A stretch of DNA of 64,000 nucleotides from the NCBI GenBank assembly GCA_946479925.1, contig CAMLHK010000003.1, positions 1 to 64,000 on the forward strand, in the 5' to 3' direction. This stretch comes from an uncultured Lactobacillus sp. GTDB lineage: Bacteria > Bacillota > Bacilli > Lactobacillales > Lactobacillaceae. The position numbers were made by a program, and so were the translations under genes. Each line of letters begins with the position of its first letter. The stretch's first letter is position 1. The notes beneath the pieces are model-generated. The model was not told where the DNA came from and did no database searches. It worked only from the letters and a program-made list of their open reading frames with translations. This document shows, one piece after another, positions 39,846 through 47,810 of this stretch.

Positions 39846-41162
39846 ATGCCTGAAAAAGTAACTGTAGTCGGTGGTGGCTTGGCTGGTAGTGAAGCAGCTT
39901 GGCAATTAGCCAAACGTGGAATCACGGTTGATTTTTATGAAATGCGTCCGCAAAAAATGACACCTGCTCATAAAACAGACCAGCTGGCCGAACTGGTATG
40001 TACCAACTCAATGCGTTCGAATCAATTATCTAACGCGGTTGGATTATTAAAAGAAGAAATGCGGCAACTTGATTCATTAATTATGGCGGCTGCTGATCAA
40101 TCTCAAGTTCCTGCAGGAGGAGCACTTGCAGTTGATCGGACTGAATTTAGCGGCTATGTCACAAGCAAGTTGCACTCTTTACCTAACATTAATTTTCATA
40201 CAAAAGAAATTACACAAATCCCGTCTGACACGATTGCCATTGTTGCAACGGGTCCTTTAACTAGTGACAGGCTTGCCGCAGAAATACAAAGGTTTTCTGG
40301 TGCAGAAAGTTTGCATTTCTTTGATGCCGCAGCTCCGATAATTGCTGCTGCTTCGATCGATATGAATATCGTTTATAAGAAATCACGTTATGACAAGGGA
40401 GAGGCTGCATACTTAAACTGCCCCATGACAAAGCAAGAGTATGAGAATTTTGTGCGGGAATTAGTCAATGCCGAAACGGCTGAAGTTCACGACTTTGAAA
40501 ACAGTGATGTTTTTGAAGGTTGCATGCCGATTGAGGTCATGGCAAAAAGAGGACCTAAGACAATGCTTTTTGGTCCCCTTAAGCCGGTAGGGTTAGAAGA
40601 TCCGACTACTGGTAAAATTCCTTATGCTGTGGTTCAGCTCAGGCAGGATAATGCAATAGCATCAATGTATAATATAGTTGGTTTCCAAACGCATCTTAAA
40701 TACGGTGAACAGAAACGGGTTTTTTCAATGATTCCCGGACTTGCTCATGCTCGTTTTATTAGGTACGGTAAAATGCATCGCAATACTTATATGGCTTCAC
40801 CAGCAGTTTTAACTCCAGCGTATGAGGCAAAAAAGCAGCCTGGTTTATTTTTTGCTGGTCAAGTTACTGGGGTTGAAGGCTACGTTGAAAGTGCCGGCAG
40901 TGGTCTTGTTTGTGGAATTAATGCTGCCAGAAGAGCTAATGGTCAAGAACCGGTGACTTTTCCCAAATTAACTGCTTTAGGTTCGATGGCTAATTATGTC
41001 ACTAGCGCCGATATTAAGCATTTTCAGCCAATGAATGCCAGCTTTGCACTAATTCCTGGACTAGAAGGGCGTAAGATCCGTAATAAGAAAGAACGTCATT
41101 TACAAATAAGCCAGAGAAGTTTAGAGAACTTAAAGGAATTTCAACAGAAAGTATTGAATTAA
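39846..41162 (+). CDS. trmFO: tRNA m5U54 methyltransferase TrmFO (Gid)
   Basis: 438 residues from ATG 39846 with AAAGGAA upstream. The longer frame from 39765 runs through a hairpin and lacks a ribosome binding site. It uses methylenetetrahydrofolate and FAD to methylate U54 of tRNA. The FAD site is [27 protein letters not shown] and [15 protein letters not shown] are family blocks. Directly abuts xerC. Confidence 0.96.
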   Translation: MPEKVTVVGGGLAGSEAAWQLAKRGITVDFYEMRPQKMTPAHKTDQLAELVCTNSMRSNQLSNAVGLLKEEMRQLDSLIMAAADQSQVPAGGALAVDRTEFSGYVTSKLHSLPNINFHTKEITQIPSDTIAIVATGPLTSDRLAAEIQRFSGAESLHFFDAAAPIIAAASIDMNIVYKKSRYDKGEAAYLNCPMTKQEYENFVRELVNAETAEVHDFENSDVFEGCMPIEVMAKRGPKTMLFGPLKPVGLEDPTTGKIPYAVVQLRQDNAIASMYNIVGFQTHLKYGEQKRVFSMIPGLAHARFIRYGKMHRNTYMASPAVLTPAYEAKKQPGLFFAGQVTGVEGYVESAGSGLVCGINAARRANGQEPVTFPKLTALGSMANYVTSADIKHFQPMNASFALIPGLEGRKIRNKKERHLQISQRSLENLKEFQQKVLN

Positions 41163-42089
41163 ATGAATGAGCAACAAGATGATTTACTAGTTCTTTTTAC
41201 CGACTATTTACTCAATGAGCGTCAGTACAGCCCTAAAACAATTGTCTCCTATCAAACCGACTTAAAATCTGCAAAAAGGTTTTGGCAGGATTCAGGGGGA
41301 TTTGATGGTTGGGAAAAAATAGGTAGAAGAGACATTGAAATATATCTGCAGCACTTAGCCGATCAAAATTTAGCGCGTTCGACACAGTCGCGCAAGATGT
41401 CTAGTCTTAGATCGTTTTACCGCTTTTTAACTAGACGCAAAATTGTTAAAATAGATCCAACCCAGACTATAATTCTACGTGCCAAAGAGCGCAAACTACC
41501 TCAGTTCTTTTATGCTCCTGAACTTAAGCAGGTTTTTGACTCATTATCTGGAACTGACCCGTTAACTTTGCGTAACTTGGCATTAATTGAATTGTTTTAT
41601 ACTACGGGGATGAGGGTCAGTGAAGTAAGCAATTTAAAAAGAAAACAAATAGATTTAGATTTAAAGATAATTTTAGTTCATGGTAAGGGTAATAAAGATC
41701 GGTATGTTGCTTTTGACGATCAGACTAAAGCTGCTTTGGTCAAATACTTGGAAGATGGTCGCAAGCAACTTTTAAATGATCAGGAAGATTTAGGCTATGT
41801 ATTTCTAAACAACACAGGAAAGCGGCTAACAGAACGTGGTATCGAGTATATCATGCAAAAAGTTTTCAATGAAGCTGGCATTAATGGTAAAGTACATCCG
41901 CACGAGTTGCGCCATTCATTTGCAACGGCAATGTTGAATAACGGCGCCGACTTGCGTAGTGTACAAGAACTCTTAGGCCATGATAATTTGTCAACAACTC
42001 AAATATACACGCATGTAACTATGAGTCATTTGCAGGCAAACTATGAAAAATACTTTGCTCGCAACGATAAGAAAGATGAGGCAAAATAA
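41163..42089 (+). CDS. xerC: Site-specific tyrosine recombinase XerC (CodV)
   Basis: 308 residues. It partners XerD at dif. The core-binding domain comes first, then the catalytic residues: Arg in TTGMRVSE, HELRH, LGH and Tyr in TQIYTH. Assigned as XerC from its place between trmFO and hslV, as Bacillus codV. The ATG follows the trmFO stop without a gap and the stop overlaps hslV by one base. Confidence 0.95.
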   Translation: MNEQQDDLLVLFTDYLLNERQYSPKTIVSYQTDLKSAKRFWQDSGGFDGWEKIGRRDIEIYLQHLADQNLARSTQSRKMSSLRSFYRFLTRRKIVKIDPTQTIILRAKERKLPQFFYAPELKQVFDSLSGTDPLTLRNLALIELFYTTGMRVSEVSNLKRKQIDLDLKIILVHGKGNKDRYVAFDDQTKAALVKYLEDGRKQLLNDQEDLGYVFLNNTGKRLTERGIEYIMQKVFNEAGINGKVHPHELRHSFATAMLNNGADLRSVQELLGHDNLSTTQIYTHVTMSHLQANYEKYFARNDKKDEAK

Positions 42090-42613
42090 TGACAACAATA
42101 TGTTCAGTAAAATTTAATGGTAAAACCGCAATTGCTGGTGATGGCCAGGTTACTTTAGGAGAAAAAGTAATAGCCAAAGCTACTGCTAAAAAAATAAGAC
42201 GAATTTATCATGATCAAGTGGTAATTGGTTTTGCTGGTGGTGTAGCCGATGCTGTCAGTTTGCAGGATATGCTTGAAGGTAAACTGGAAGCTTTTGGTGG
42301 AGATTTACGCAGGGCAGCCGTTGAAATGGCCCAAGCTTGGCGTAAAGATGCAACTTTGCAAAAGCTGGAAGCAATGCTGATTGCGTTTAATGAAAAAGAT
42401 CTTTTGCTAATCTCAGGTAACGGTGAAGTGCTTGAACCCGATGAAAATGTAGTGGCGATTGGCTCTGGCGGAAATTTTGCCCAAGCGGCTGCAATTGCAA
42501 TGACCAGACATTCTTCTAATATGACTGCCAGTGAAATTGCTCATGAAGCCGTTGAAATAGCCTCTGGAATTGATATCTTCACTGATGATCAGATTATCAC
42601 AGACGAATTGTAA
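42089..42613 (+). CDS. hslV: ATP-dependent protease subunit HslV (ClpQ)
   Basis: 174 residues. It is the proteasome-like peptidase that works with HslU. After removal of Met, the N-terminus TTICSVKFNGK puts Thr at position 1 as the nucleophile, unlike the Ser of Bacillus CodW. AGDGQVTLGE and the GSGGNFA segment are conserved. Fourth gene of the topA-trmFO-xerC-hslVU series. Confidence 0.96.
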   Translation: MTTICSVKFNGKTAIAGDGQVTLGEKVIAKATAKKIRRIYHDQVVIGFAGGVADAVSLQDMLEGKLEAFGGDLRRAAVEMAQAWRKDATLQKLEAMLIAFNEKDLLLISGNGEVLEPDENVVAIGSGGNFAQAAAIAMTRHSSNMTASEIAHEAVEIASGIDIFTDDQIITDEL

Positions 42614-42631
42614 TAACGGAGCGTAAAAAAT

Positions 42632-44041
42632 ATGGAAACCAAAACACCTAAACAAATAGTTAACTTACTTAATGAATATATAATCGGACAGGATGAGGCC
42701 AAGAAGGCTGTTGCCGTTGCTTTGTATAATCGTTATCGCAGAATGCAACTGCCAAAGAAAATGCAGGAGGATATTACTCCTAAGAATTTGTTAATGGCTG
42801 GCCCTACTGGTGTTGGTAAAACAGAAATTGCTAGAAGGCTGGCCGCAATTGTCAATGCTCCGTTTGTTAAGGTAGAAGCGACTAAATTTACTGAAGTTGG
42901 CTATGTGGGTCGTGATGTGGAATCGATGGTCCGCGATTTGGTCAATGAAGCGGTTCGTATGGAAGAAAAGGATCAATTTGATCGCGTTCGCCCTCAGGCA
43001 GCTAAAGAAGCCAATAAAATTTTAGTGCGCTTGCTTGTGCCCGGAATTAAGCGTGACAAACGCAAGAATCAAATGCAGGAATGGCAAGACATGATGTCGA
43101 TGATTATGGCGGCTGGTCAAAACAATGACCAGAATTCACCAGCAGATCAAGAAGAAATAACAGATGATATTCGCAATGAGAGATTGACTGTTTCAGAACA
43201 GTTGAATAAAGGTCTGCTTGAAAATCGTGAGGTTACAATCGAAGTTGAGCAGGCACCAAAGGTTAACCCGATGGGTGACATGATGGGGCAAATGGGAATT
43301 GATATGAGTTCAATGCTCAATGATTTAGTACCTAAGAAGAAAATCAAACGAACTCTCCTTGTCAAAGATGCCCGGGAAGTTTTAATTCAGCAAGAATCCC
43401 GTAAAATGGTTGATTATGATTCCTTATATCAAAAGGCAATTGAACGAACGGCAAATAATGGGATCATTTTTATTGATGAAATTGATAAGATTACAGCTGG
43501 CAACCAGAAAACTTCCGGTGAAGTATCGCGTGAAGGAGTACAAAGAGATATTTTGCCAATTGTTGAAGGTTCAACAGTTCAAACAAAATATGGCCCGGTA
43601 ACTACAGACCATATTCTCTTCATTGCAGCTGGCGCTTTTTCAGAGTCCAAGCCGAGTGACCTTATCCCCGAATTACAAGGACGTTTTCCAATTAGAGTGG
43701 AACTTAATGCCTTGTCAAAGGATGACTTCGTTAAAATACTTAAGGACCCAGAGGACTCATTATTAGAGCAATATGTAGCATTGATGAAAGCCGATGGGAT
43801 AAAGTTAGTCTTCACACAAGAAGCAGTTGAGCGGATTGCGCAAATTGCTTACGATGTTAACCAGGGAACAGATAATATTGGTGCCAGACGGTTGTCAACA
43901 ATTCTTGAGAAGTTGCTGGAAGATGTCTTATACGAAGGCCCGGACATGACAATGGGAGAAATTACTGTAACTGAAGCATATGTTAATGAAAAACTTAGTG
44001 ATATAATAACAAATAAAGATCTAACTAAGTTCATTCTTTAA
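42632..44041 (+). CDS. hslU: ATP-dependent protease ATPase subunit HslU (ClpY)
   Basis: 469 residues. AAA+ unfoldase of HslUV. Walker A is GPTGVGKTE near residue 58, the pore loop is GYVGRDVE, Walker B is IIFIDEIDKI near 275 and the C-terminal end is FIL-like as needed for docking on HslV. The intermediate I domain (about 110-240) has a Met/Asp-rich stretch. In Bacillus codY follows; here an epimerase-like gene does. Confidence 0.97.
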   Translation: METKTPKQIVNLLNEYIIGQDEAKKAVAVALYNRYRRMQLPKKMQEDITPKNLLMAGPTGVGKTEIARRLAAIVNAPFVKVEATKFTEVGYVGRDVESMVRDLVNEAVRMEEKDQFDRVRPQAAKEANKILVRLLVPGIKRDKRKNQMQEWQDMMSMIMAAGQNNDQNSPADQEEITDDIRNERLTVSEQLNKGLLENREVTIEVEQAPKVNPMGDMMGQMGIDMSSMLNDLVPKKKIKRTLLVKDAREVLIQQESRKMVDYDSLYQKAIERTANNGIIFIDEIDKITAGNQKTSGEVSREGVQRDILPIVEGSTVQTKYGPVTTDHILFIAAGAFSESKPSDLIPELQGRFPIRVELNALSKDDFVKILKDPEDSLLEQYVALMKADGIKLVFTQEAVERIAQIAYDVNQGTDNIGARRLSTILEKLLEDVLYEGPDMTMGEITVTEAYVNEKLSDIITNKDLTKFIL

Positions 44042-44059
44042 CAAAGGTGATGATTAAAC

Positions 44060-44950
44060 ATGAATTACACTATCAAAAATAGCATTCTTAAAGTTGAAAT
44101 TGCTAGTAAGGGTGCTGAAGTGCAAAGTGTAAAAAGTTTACATAGTGGATACGAGTATATTTGGCAGGCAGATCCTCAAGTCTGGAATCGGCATGCACCT
44201 GTTCTTTTTCCAATAGTCGGCAGACTAAAAAATGACGAATATACTTACCAAGGAAAAACCTATCATTTAACTCAACATGGTTTCGCCCGTGATTTAGAGT
44301 TTCAAGTGGTGCGTCATACAGATGAAAGCATTACATTTTTGCTGACCGACTCTGAAGAGACCAGGAAGGTTTATCCGTTCAAGTTTGAACTACGAGTGAA
44401 TTACAATTTACTCAATAATCTCTTAGAAGAAAACTTCACTGTTGTTAACAAAACGGATGGCGAAATGATCTTTGGTATTGGTGGTCACCCTGGATTCAAT
44501 ATTCCTACAAGTAATACCTTATCTAAGGAAGATTTTTACTTTAGTACCAAACCTTCTCGTGCGCGTGTTCATATTCCTTTGAAGGGCGCATTTCTAGATT
44601 GGCCTAATCGGTCGTTGGCTTCTACTAATAGCTTAATTACTCTTAGTGATCATCTATTTAAAAATGACGCGCTGATTTTTCAAATGCGCGGCCACGATAA
44701 TAGGATATCTTTAAAAACTGATGCTAATAATTTTCATGTAAATGTTTGGTTGCGAGATGCACCTTTTGTGGGTGTGTGGTCACAATACCCGACAACTGCA
44801 GATTATGTCTGTATTGAACCGTGGTGGGGGATAGCAGACCGCTTTGATACCAACCAAAAGCTGGAAGAGAAGTATGGTATGAACCATCTGGAAGCGGGAG
44901 AAACTTTTACTGCTGGTTTTAGCATGGCTTTCCATGACCAAGACGAATAA
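44060..44950 (+). CDS. Aldose 1-epimerase family protein (LacX-like)
   Basis: 296 residues with the galactose mutarotase fold. RHAPVLFPIVGRL near residue 45, the catalytic-type His in THQ/QHGFARD, GGHPGFN and the C-terminal CIEPWWGIADR match the LacX/YihR-type group rather than GalM. The exact sugar is unknown. AAAGGTGAT precedes the ATG. It takes the place of codY after hslU. Confidence 0.85.
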   Translation: MNYTIKNSILKVEIASKGAEVQSVKSLHSGYEYIWQADPQVWNRHAPVLFPIVGRLKNDEYTYQGKTYHLTQHGFARDLEFQVVRHTDESITFLLTDSEETRKVYPFKFELRVNYNLLNNLLEENFTVVNKTDGEMIFGIGGHPGFNIPTSNTLSKEDFYFSTKPSRARVHIPLKGAFLDWPNRSLASTNSLITLSDHLFKNDALIFQMRGHDNRISLKTDANNFHVNVWLRDAPFVGVWSQYPTTADYVCIEPWWGIADRFDTNQKLEEKYGMNHLEAGETFTAGFSMAFHDQDE

Positions 44951-44974
44951 ATTTTGAGTTCAAGATAATAGACG

Positions 44975-45006
44975 CAAAAAAGGAAGTACCAGGCTTCCTT
45001 TTTTTA
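44975..45006 (+). terminator. Intrinsic terminator after hslU-epimerase
   Basis: An 11-bp stem (44975-44985 with 44993-45003) with a 7-nt loop, followed by T residues. Confidence 0.9.
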
Positions 45007-45030
45007 TATCACCAAAATAAAAATTAAATA

Positions 45031-45059
45031 TTGCGAACAAGTGTTCATACATCTATAAT
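45031..45059 (+). promoter_or_regulatory. Strong promoter-like sequence overlapping a LexA-type box
   Basis: TTGCGA at 45031-45036, a 17-base spacer and a perfect TATAAT at 45054-45059. Inside the spacer region is CGAAC-AAGT-GTTCA at 45034-45047, which matches the Gram-positive LexA box CGAACnnnnGTTCG in nine of ten defined positions. It faces right, into the end of plsY on the opposite strand. No gene on the plus strand follows within 770 bases. Confidence 0.55.
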
Positions 45060-45065
45060 ATAATA

Positions 45066-45084
45066 GCTAGCTGTTGAGGCTAGC
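45066..45084. repeat. Hairpin GCTAGC/GCTAGC downstream of plsY
   Basis: A 6-bp perfect arm pair with a 7-nt loop. On the minus strand it is followed by TATTATATT, so it may be a weak terminator of plsY; on the plus strand it would be at the very start of the transcript from the promoter at 45031-45059. Confidence 0.45.
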
Positions 45085-45104
45085 CGTATTTATTTGCTAT
45101 GCAA

Positions 45105-45740
45105 TTATAGTTTGTGGTGCTTTTTCTTATACCAATACCACAAGCCAAAGGGAATAATATTTTCTTGGTGCTGCAATAAGCGTTTAATATTGCTTCTGTG
45201 ACGAATAAACAAGATAATCATGATGCAGCCAACAATGATTTCCAAAAAAACATCATGAAAAAAGAAAGTTGCAATAAATATCAGAACCACAGCAATCAGG
45301 CTTGAAAGGCTGACATAAGACGTGATAAAAACTAATGGTAGAAAAATAAGAGCGCAAATGCCAAAGAACTTGAGATTATAACCTAAGAAGAGGCCGGCAC
45401 TGGTTGCTACAGCTTTACCGCCCTTAAATTTGAGAAAAATAGAGAATGTATGTCCTAAGATCGCCAGACCACCAGAAATTAATAGGATATATTTGGGCAC
45501 ATTAAGATGGAATATTCTCGGCAAGTTGGTAGCGAGTGTTCCTTTTAAAACGTCAACGATGAGAACCACACTGCCGGCAAATGGTCCGAAGACGCGAAAA
45601 GAGTTGGTGGTACCGATATTGCCGGAGCCATAGTTTCTAATATCTTCAGCAAAAAAGATTTTACCGACGATCACGCCTGTAGGAAAAGACCCTATTAAAT
45701 ATGCTAGAATAAATATCAGAATTAAATTTAAATTTATCAT
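45105..45740 (-). CDS. plsY: Glycerol-3-phosphate acyltransferase PlsY
   Basis: 211 residues with five membrane segments. PlsY moves an acyl group from acyl phosphate to glycerol 3-phosphate, the first step of phospholipid synthesis. Motifs are GSFPTGVIVGK, GSGNIGTTNSFR, FLKFKGGKAVATSAG and a basic C-terminus. AAGAGAGTGGG is the ribosome binding site on the minus strand. It is divergent from parE, the usual arrangement in Firmicutes. Confidence 0.96.
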   Translation of the reverse strand: MINLNLILIFILAYLIGSFPTGVIVGKIFFAEDIRNYGSGNIGTTNSFRVFGPFAGSVVLIVDVLKGTLATNLPRIFHLNVPKYILLISGGLAILGHTFSIFLKFKGGKAVATSAGLFLGYNLKFFGICALIFLPLVFITSYVSLSSLIAVVLIFIATFFFHDVFLEIIVGCIMIILFIRHRSNIKRLLQHQENIIPFGLWYWYKKKHHKL

Positions 45741-45835
45741 TTTTATCCCACTCTCTTAAAGTCTAATGCTATTTTAGCAGAGATTATTGCGTTTGCGGGC
45801 TAAATAATAAATGATTTTTAACTGGAGGAGTCTAT

Positions 45836-47794
45836 TTGGTTAAAACAAATAAAAAAATAAATTCTTATGATGACTCATCAATTCAGATTCTTCATGGTCT
45901 GGAGGCCGTGCGTAAACGGCCGGGAATGTACATTGGGTCGACTGATGTGCATGGCTTAAACCAGCTAGTCTACGAAATTGTAGATAACTCGGTTGATGAA
46001 GCGATGGCCGGATTCGGTAACGAAATTGACGTGACGATTCATAAAGATAACAGTGTGACGGTTCGTGACTTTGGCCGGGGTATGCCTACTGGAATGCATA
46101 AATCGGGTAAGCCCACTATCGAAGTCATCTTAACCGTTTTACATGCTGGGGGTAAGTTTACCGAGCAAAACTACAAAACTTCAGGTGGACTTCATGGGGT
46201 TGGATCCTCTGTGGTTAATGCTCTTTCCAGTTATATGGATGTGAAAGTTGTGCGAGAAGGCACTGCTTATGAAGAAGAGTTCAAAGATGGTGGTCATCCA
46301 GTTGGAACTTTAAAATGTTTGGGTAAAACTAAAGAGCCGACAGGCACTACCATTACTTTTAAACCTGATGAGAAAATTTTTTCAACAATCAGATATAAGT
46401 ATGAAACTATTCAAGAGCGCATCAGGGAATCTGCTTTTCTGTTAAAGGGCGTACGCTTTGTTTTAACTGACGAACGTGAACCCGAACATCATGATGACTT
46501 TAAATATGATGATGGCATTAAAGCTTTTGTCTCATATCTCAATGAGGGTAAAGATTCTTTAAGCGATGTTTTTTATTTTTCCGGAAAACAAGATGAAATT
46601 GAAGTTGAGTTTAGCGGTCAATACAGTGACAGCTACTCAGAAAATCTGGTTTCTTTTGTTAATAATGTGCGCACTTCAGACGGTGGTACTCATGAAGTAG
46701 GAGCTCGTAGTGGCTTTACGCGTGCTTTTAACGACTATGCTAAAAAGCAGGGCTTGTTAGGGAAAAAAGATAAAAATATTGACGGGTCGGATTATCGTGA
46801 GGGCTTAAGCGCGGTTTTATCAGTTAAGATCCCAGAAGAGCTATTGGAGTTTGAAGGGCAGACTAAAGGTAAATTAGGTACTCCGCAAGCAAGATCTGTA
46901 GTTGATGCGATTGTCTATGAAAAAATGTCTTACTACCTAATGGAAAAAGGCGAGCTGGCTCAAGAGCTGGTAAAAAAGGCGCAAAGAGCAAGGGATGCTC
47001 GTGAAGCTGCCAAAAAAGCGCGCAATGAAAGTCGAAATGGTAAAAAACGGCGCAAAAAAGAAGTGCTTTCAGGTAAGTTAACTCCAGCACAATCACGCAA
47101 CCCCAAAAAGAACGAATTATTTTTGGTTGAGGGTGACTCAGCTGGTGGTTCCGCAAAACAAGGTAGAGACCGTAAGTTCCAGGCTATCTTGCCTTTACGT
47201 GGTAAAGTTTTGAATACCCAAAAGGCCAAGCTCCAAGATATCTTTAAGAATGAAGAGATTAACACCATGATCTACACTATCGGCGCCGGAGTCGGAGCCG
47301 AATTTAACGTGGAAGATTCCAATTACGATAAGGTAATTATCATGACGGACGCCGATGATGATGGTGCCCATATTCAGATTTTGTTGTTAACCTTTTTCTA
47401 CCGTTATATGAGGCCAATGATTGAACATGGTAAAGTTTATATTGCTCTGCCTCCTCTTTATCGTCTGCAAAAAGGTCGTGGTAAAAAGGCTCAAGTGCAA
47501 TATTCCTGGACCGATGAAGAGCTTGCTGCCGCTGAAAAGAAAATGGGTCGCGGTTATACTTTACAGCGATTTAAGGGACTGGGAGAAATGAATGCTGAGC
47601 AATTATGGCAAACAACTATGGATCCGGAAACCAGACTGCTTATTCGTGTCAAAATCGATGATGCTGCTTTGGCAGAACGGCGCGTTACCACATTAATGGG
47701 AGATAAGGCTGGAGCCAGACGAAAATGGATTGAAGAAAATGTTAAGTTTAGATTAGGCGATAACACTTCAATTTTAGAAGAAGAAAATGAATAA
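45836..47794 (+). CDS. parE: DNA topoisomerase IV subunit B
   Basis: 652 residues, start TTG at 45836 with CTGGAGGAG six bases before. GHKL ATPase motifs EIVDNSVDEAM, DFGRGMPTG and GGLHGVGSSVVNAL; TOPRIM motif VEGDSAGGSAKQGRD. Topo IV unlinks daughter chromosomes. A Lys/Arg-rich insert near residue 390-410 (KKARNESRNGKKRRKK) precedes the TOPRIM domain. ParE rather than GyrB because of the plsY-parE-parC context and length. Confidence 0.97.
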   Translation: MVKTNKKINSYDDSSIQILHGLEAVRKRPGMYIGSTDVHGLNQLVYEIVDNSVDEAMAGFGNEIDVTIHKDNSVTVRDFGRGMPTGMHKSGKPTIEVILTVLHAGGKFTEQNYKTSGGLHGVGSSVVNALSSYMDVKVVREGTAYEEEFKDGGHPVGTLKCLGKTKEPTGTTITFKPDEKIFSTIRYKYETIQERIRESAFLLKGVRFVLTDEREPEHHDDFKYDDGIKAFVSYLNEGKDSLSDVFYFSGKQDEIEVEFSGQYSDSYSENLVSFVNNVRTSDGGTHEVGARSGFTRAFNDYAKKQGLLGKKDKNIDGSDYREGLSAVLSVKIPEELLEFEGQTKGKLGTPQARSVVDAIVYEKMSYYLMEKGELAQELVKKAQRARDAREAAKKARNESRNGKKRRKKEVLSGKLTPAQSRNPKKNELFLVEGDSAGGSAKQGRDRKFQAILPLRGKVLNTQKAKLQDIFKNEEINTMIYTIGAGVGAEFNVEDSNYDKVIIMTDADDDGAHIQILLLTFFYRYMRPMIEHGKVYIALPPLYRLQKGRGKKAQVQYSWTDEELAAAEKKMGRGYTLQRFKGLGEMNAEQLWQTTMDPETRLLIRVKIDDAALAERRVTTLMGDKAGARRKWIEENVKFRLGDNTSILEEENE

Positions 47795-47810
47795 AAGAGG
47801 TTTTTAATTA

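Noticed and set aside
45074..45157. 27-codon TTG frame after the promoter at 45031-45059
   Set aside because: No ribosome binding site and it overlaps plsY on the other strand; not supported as a gene.
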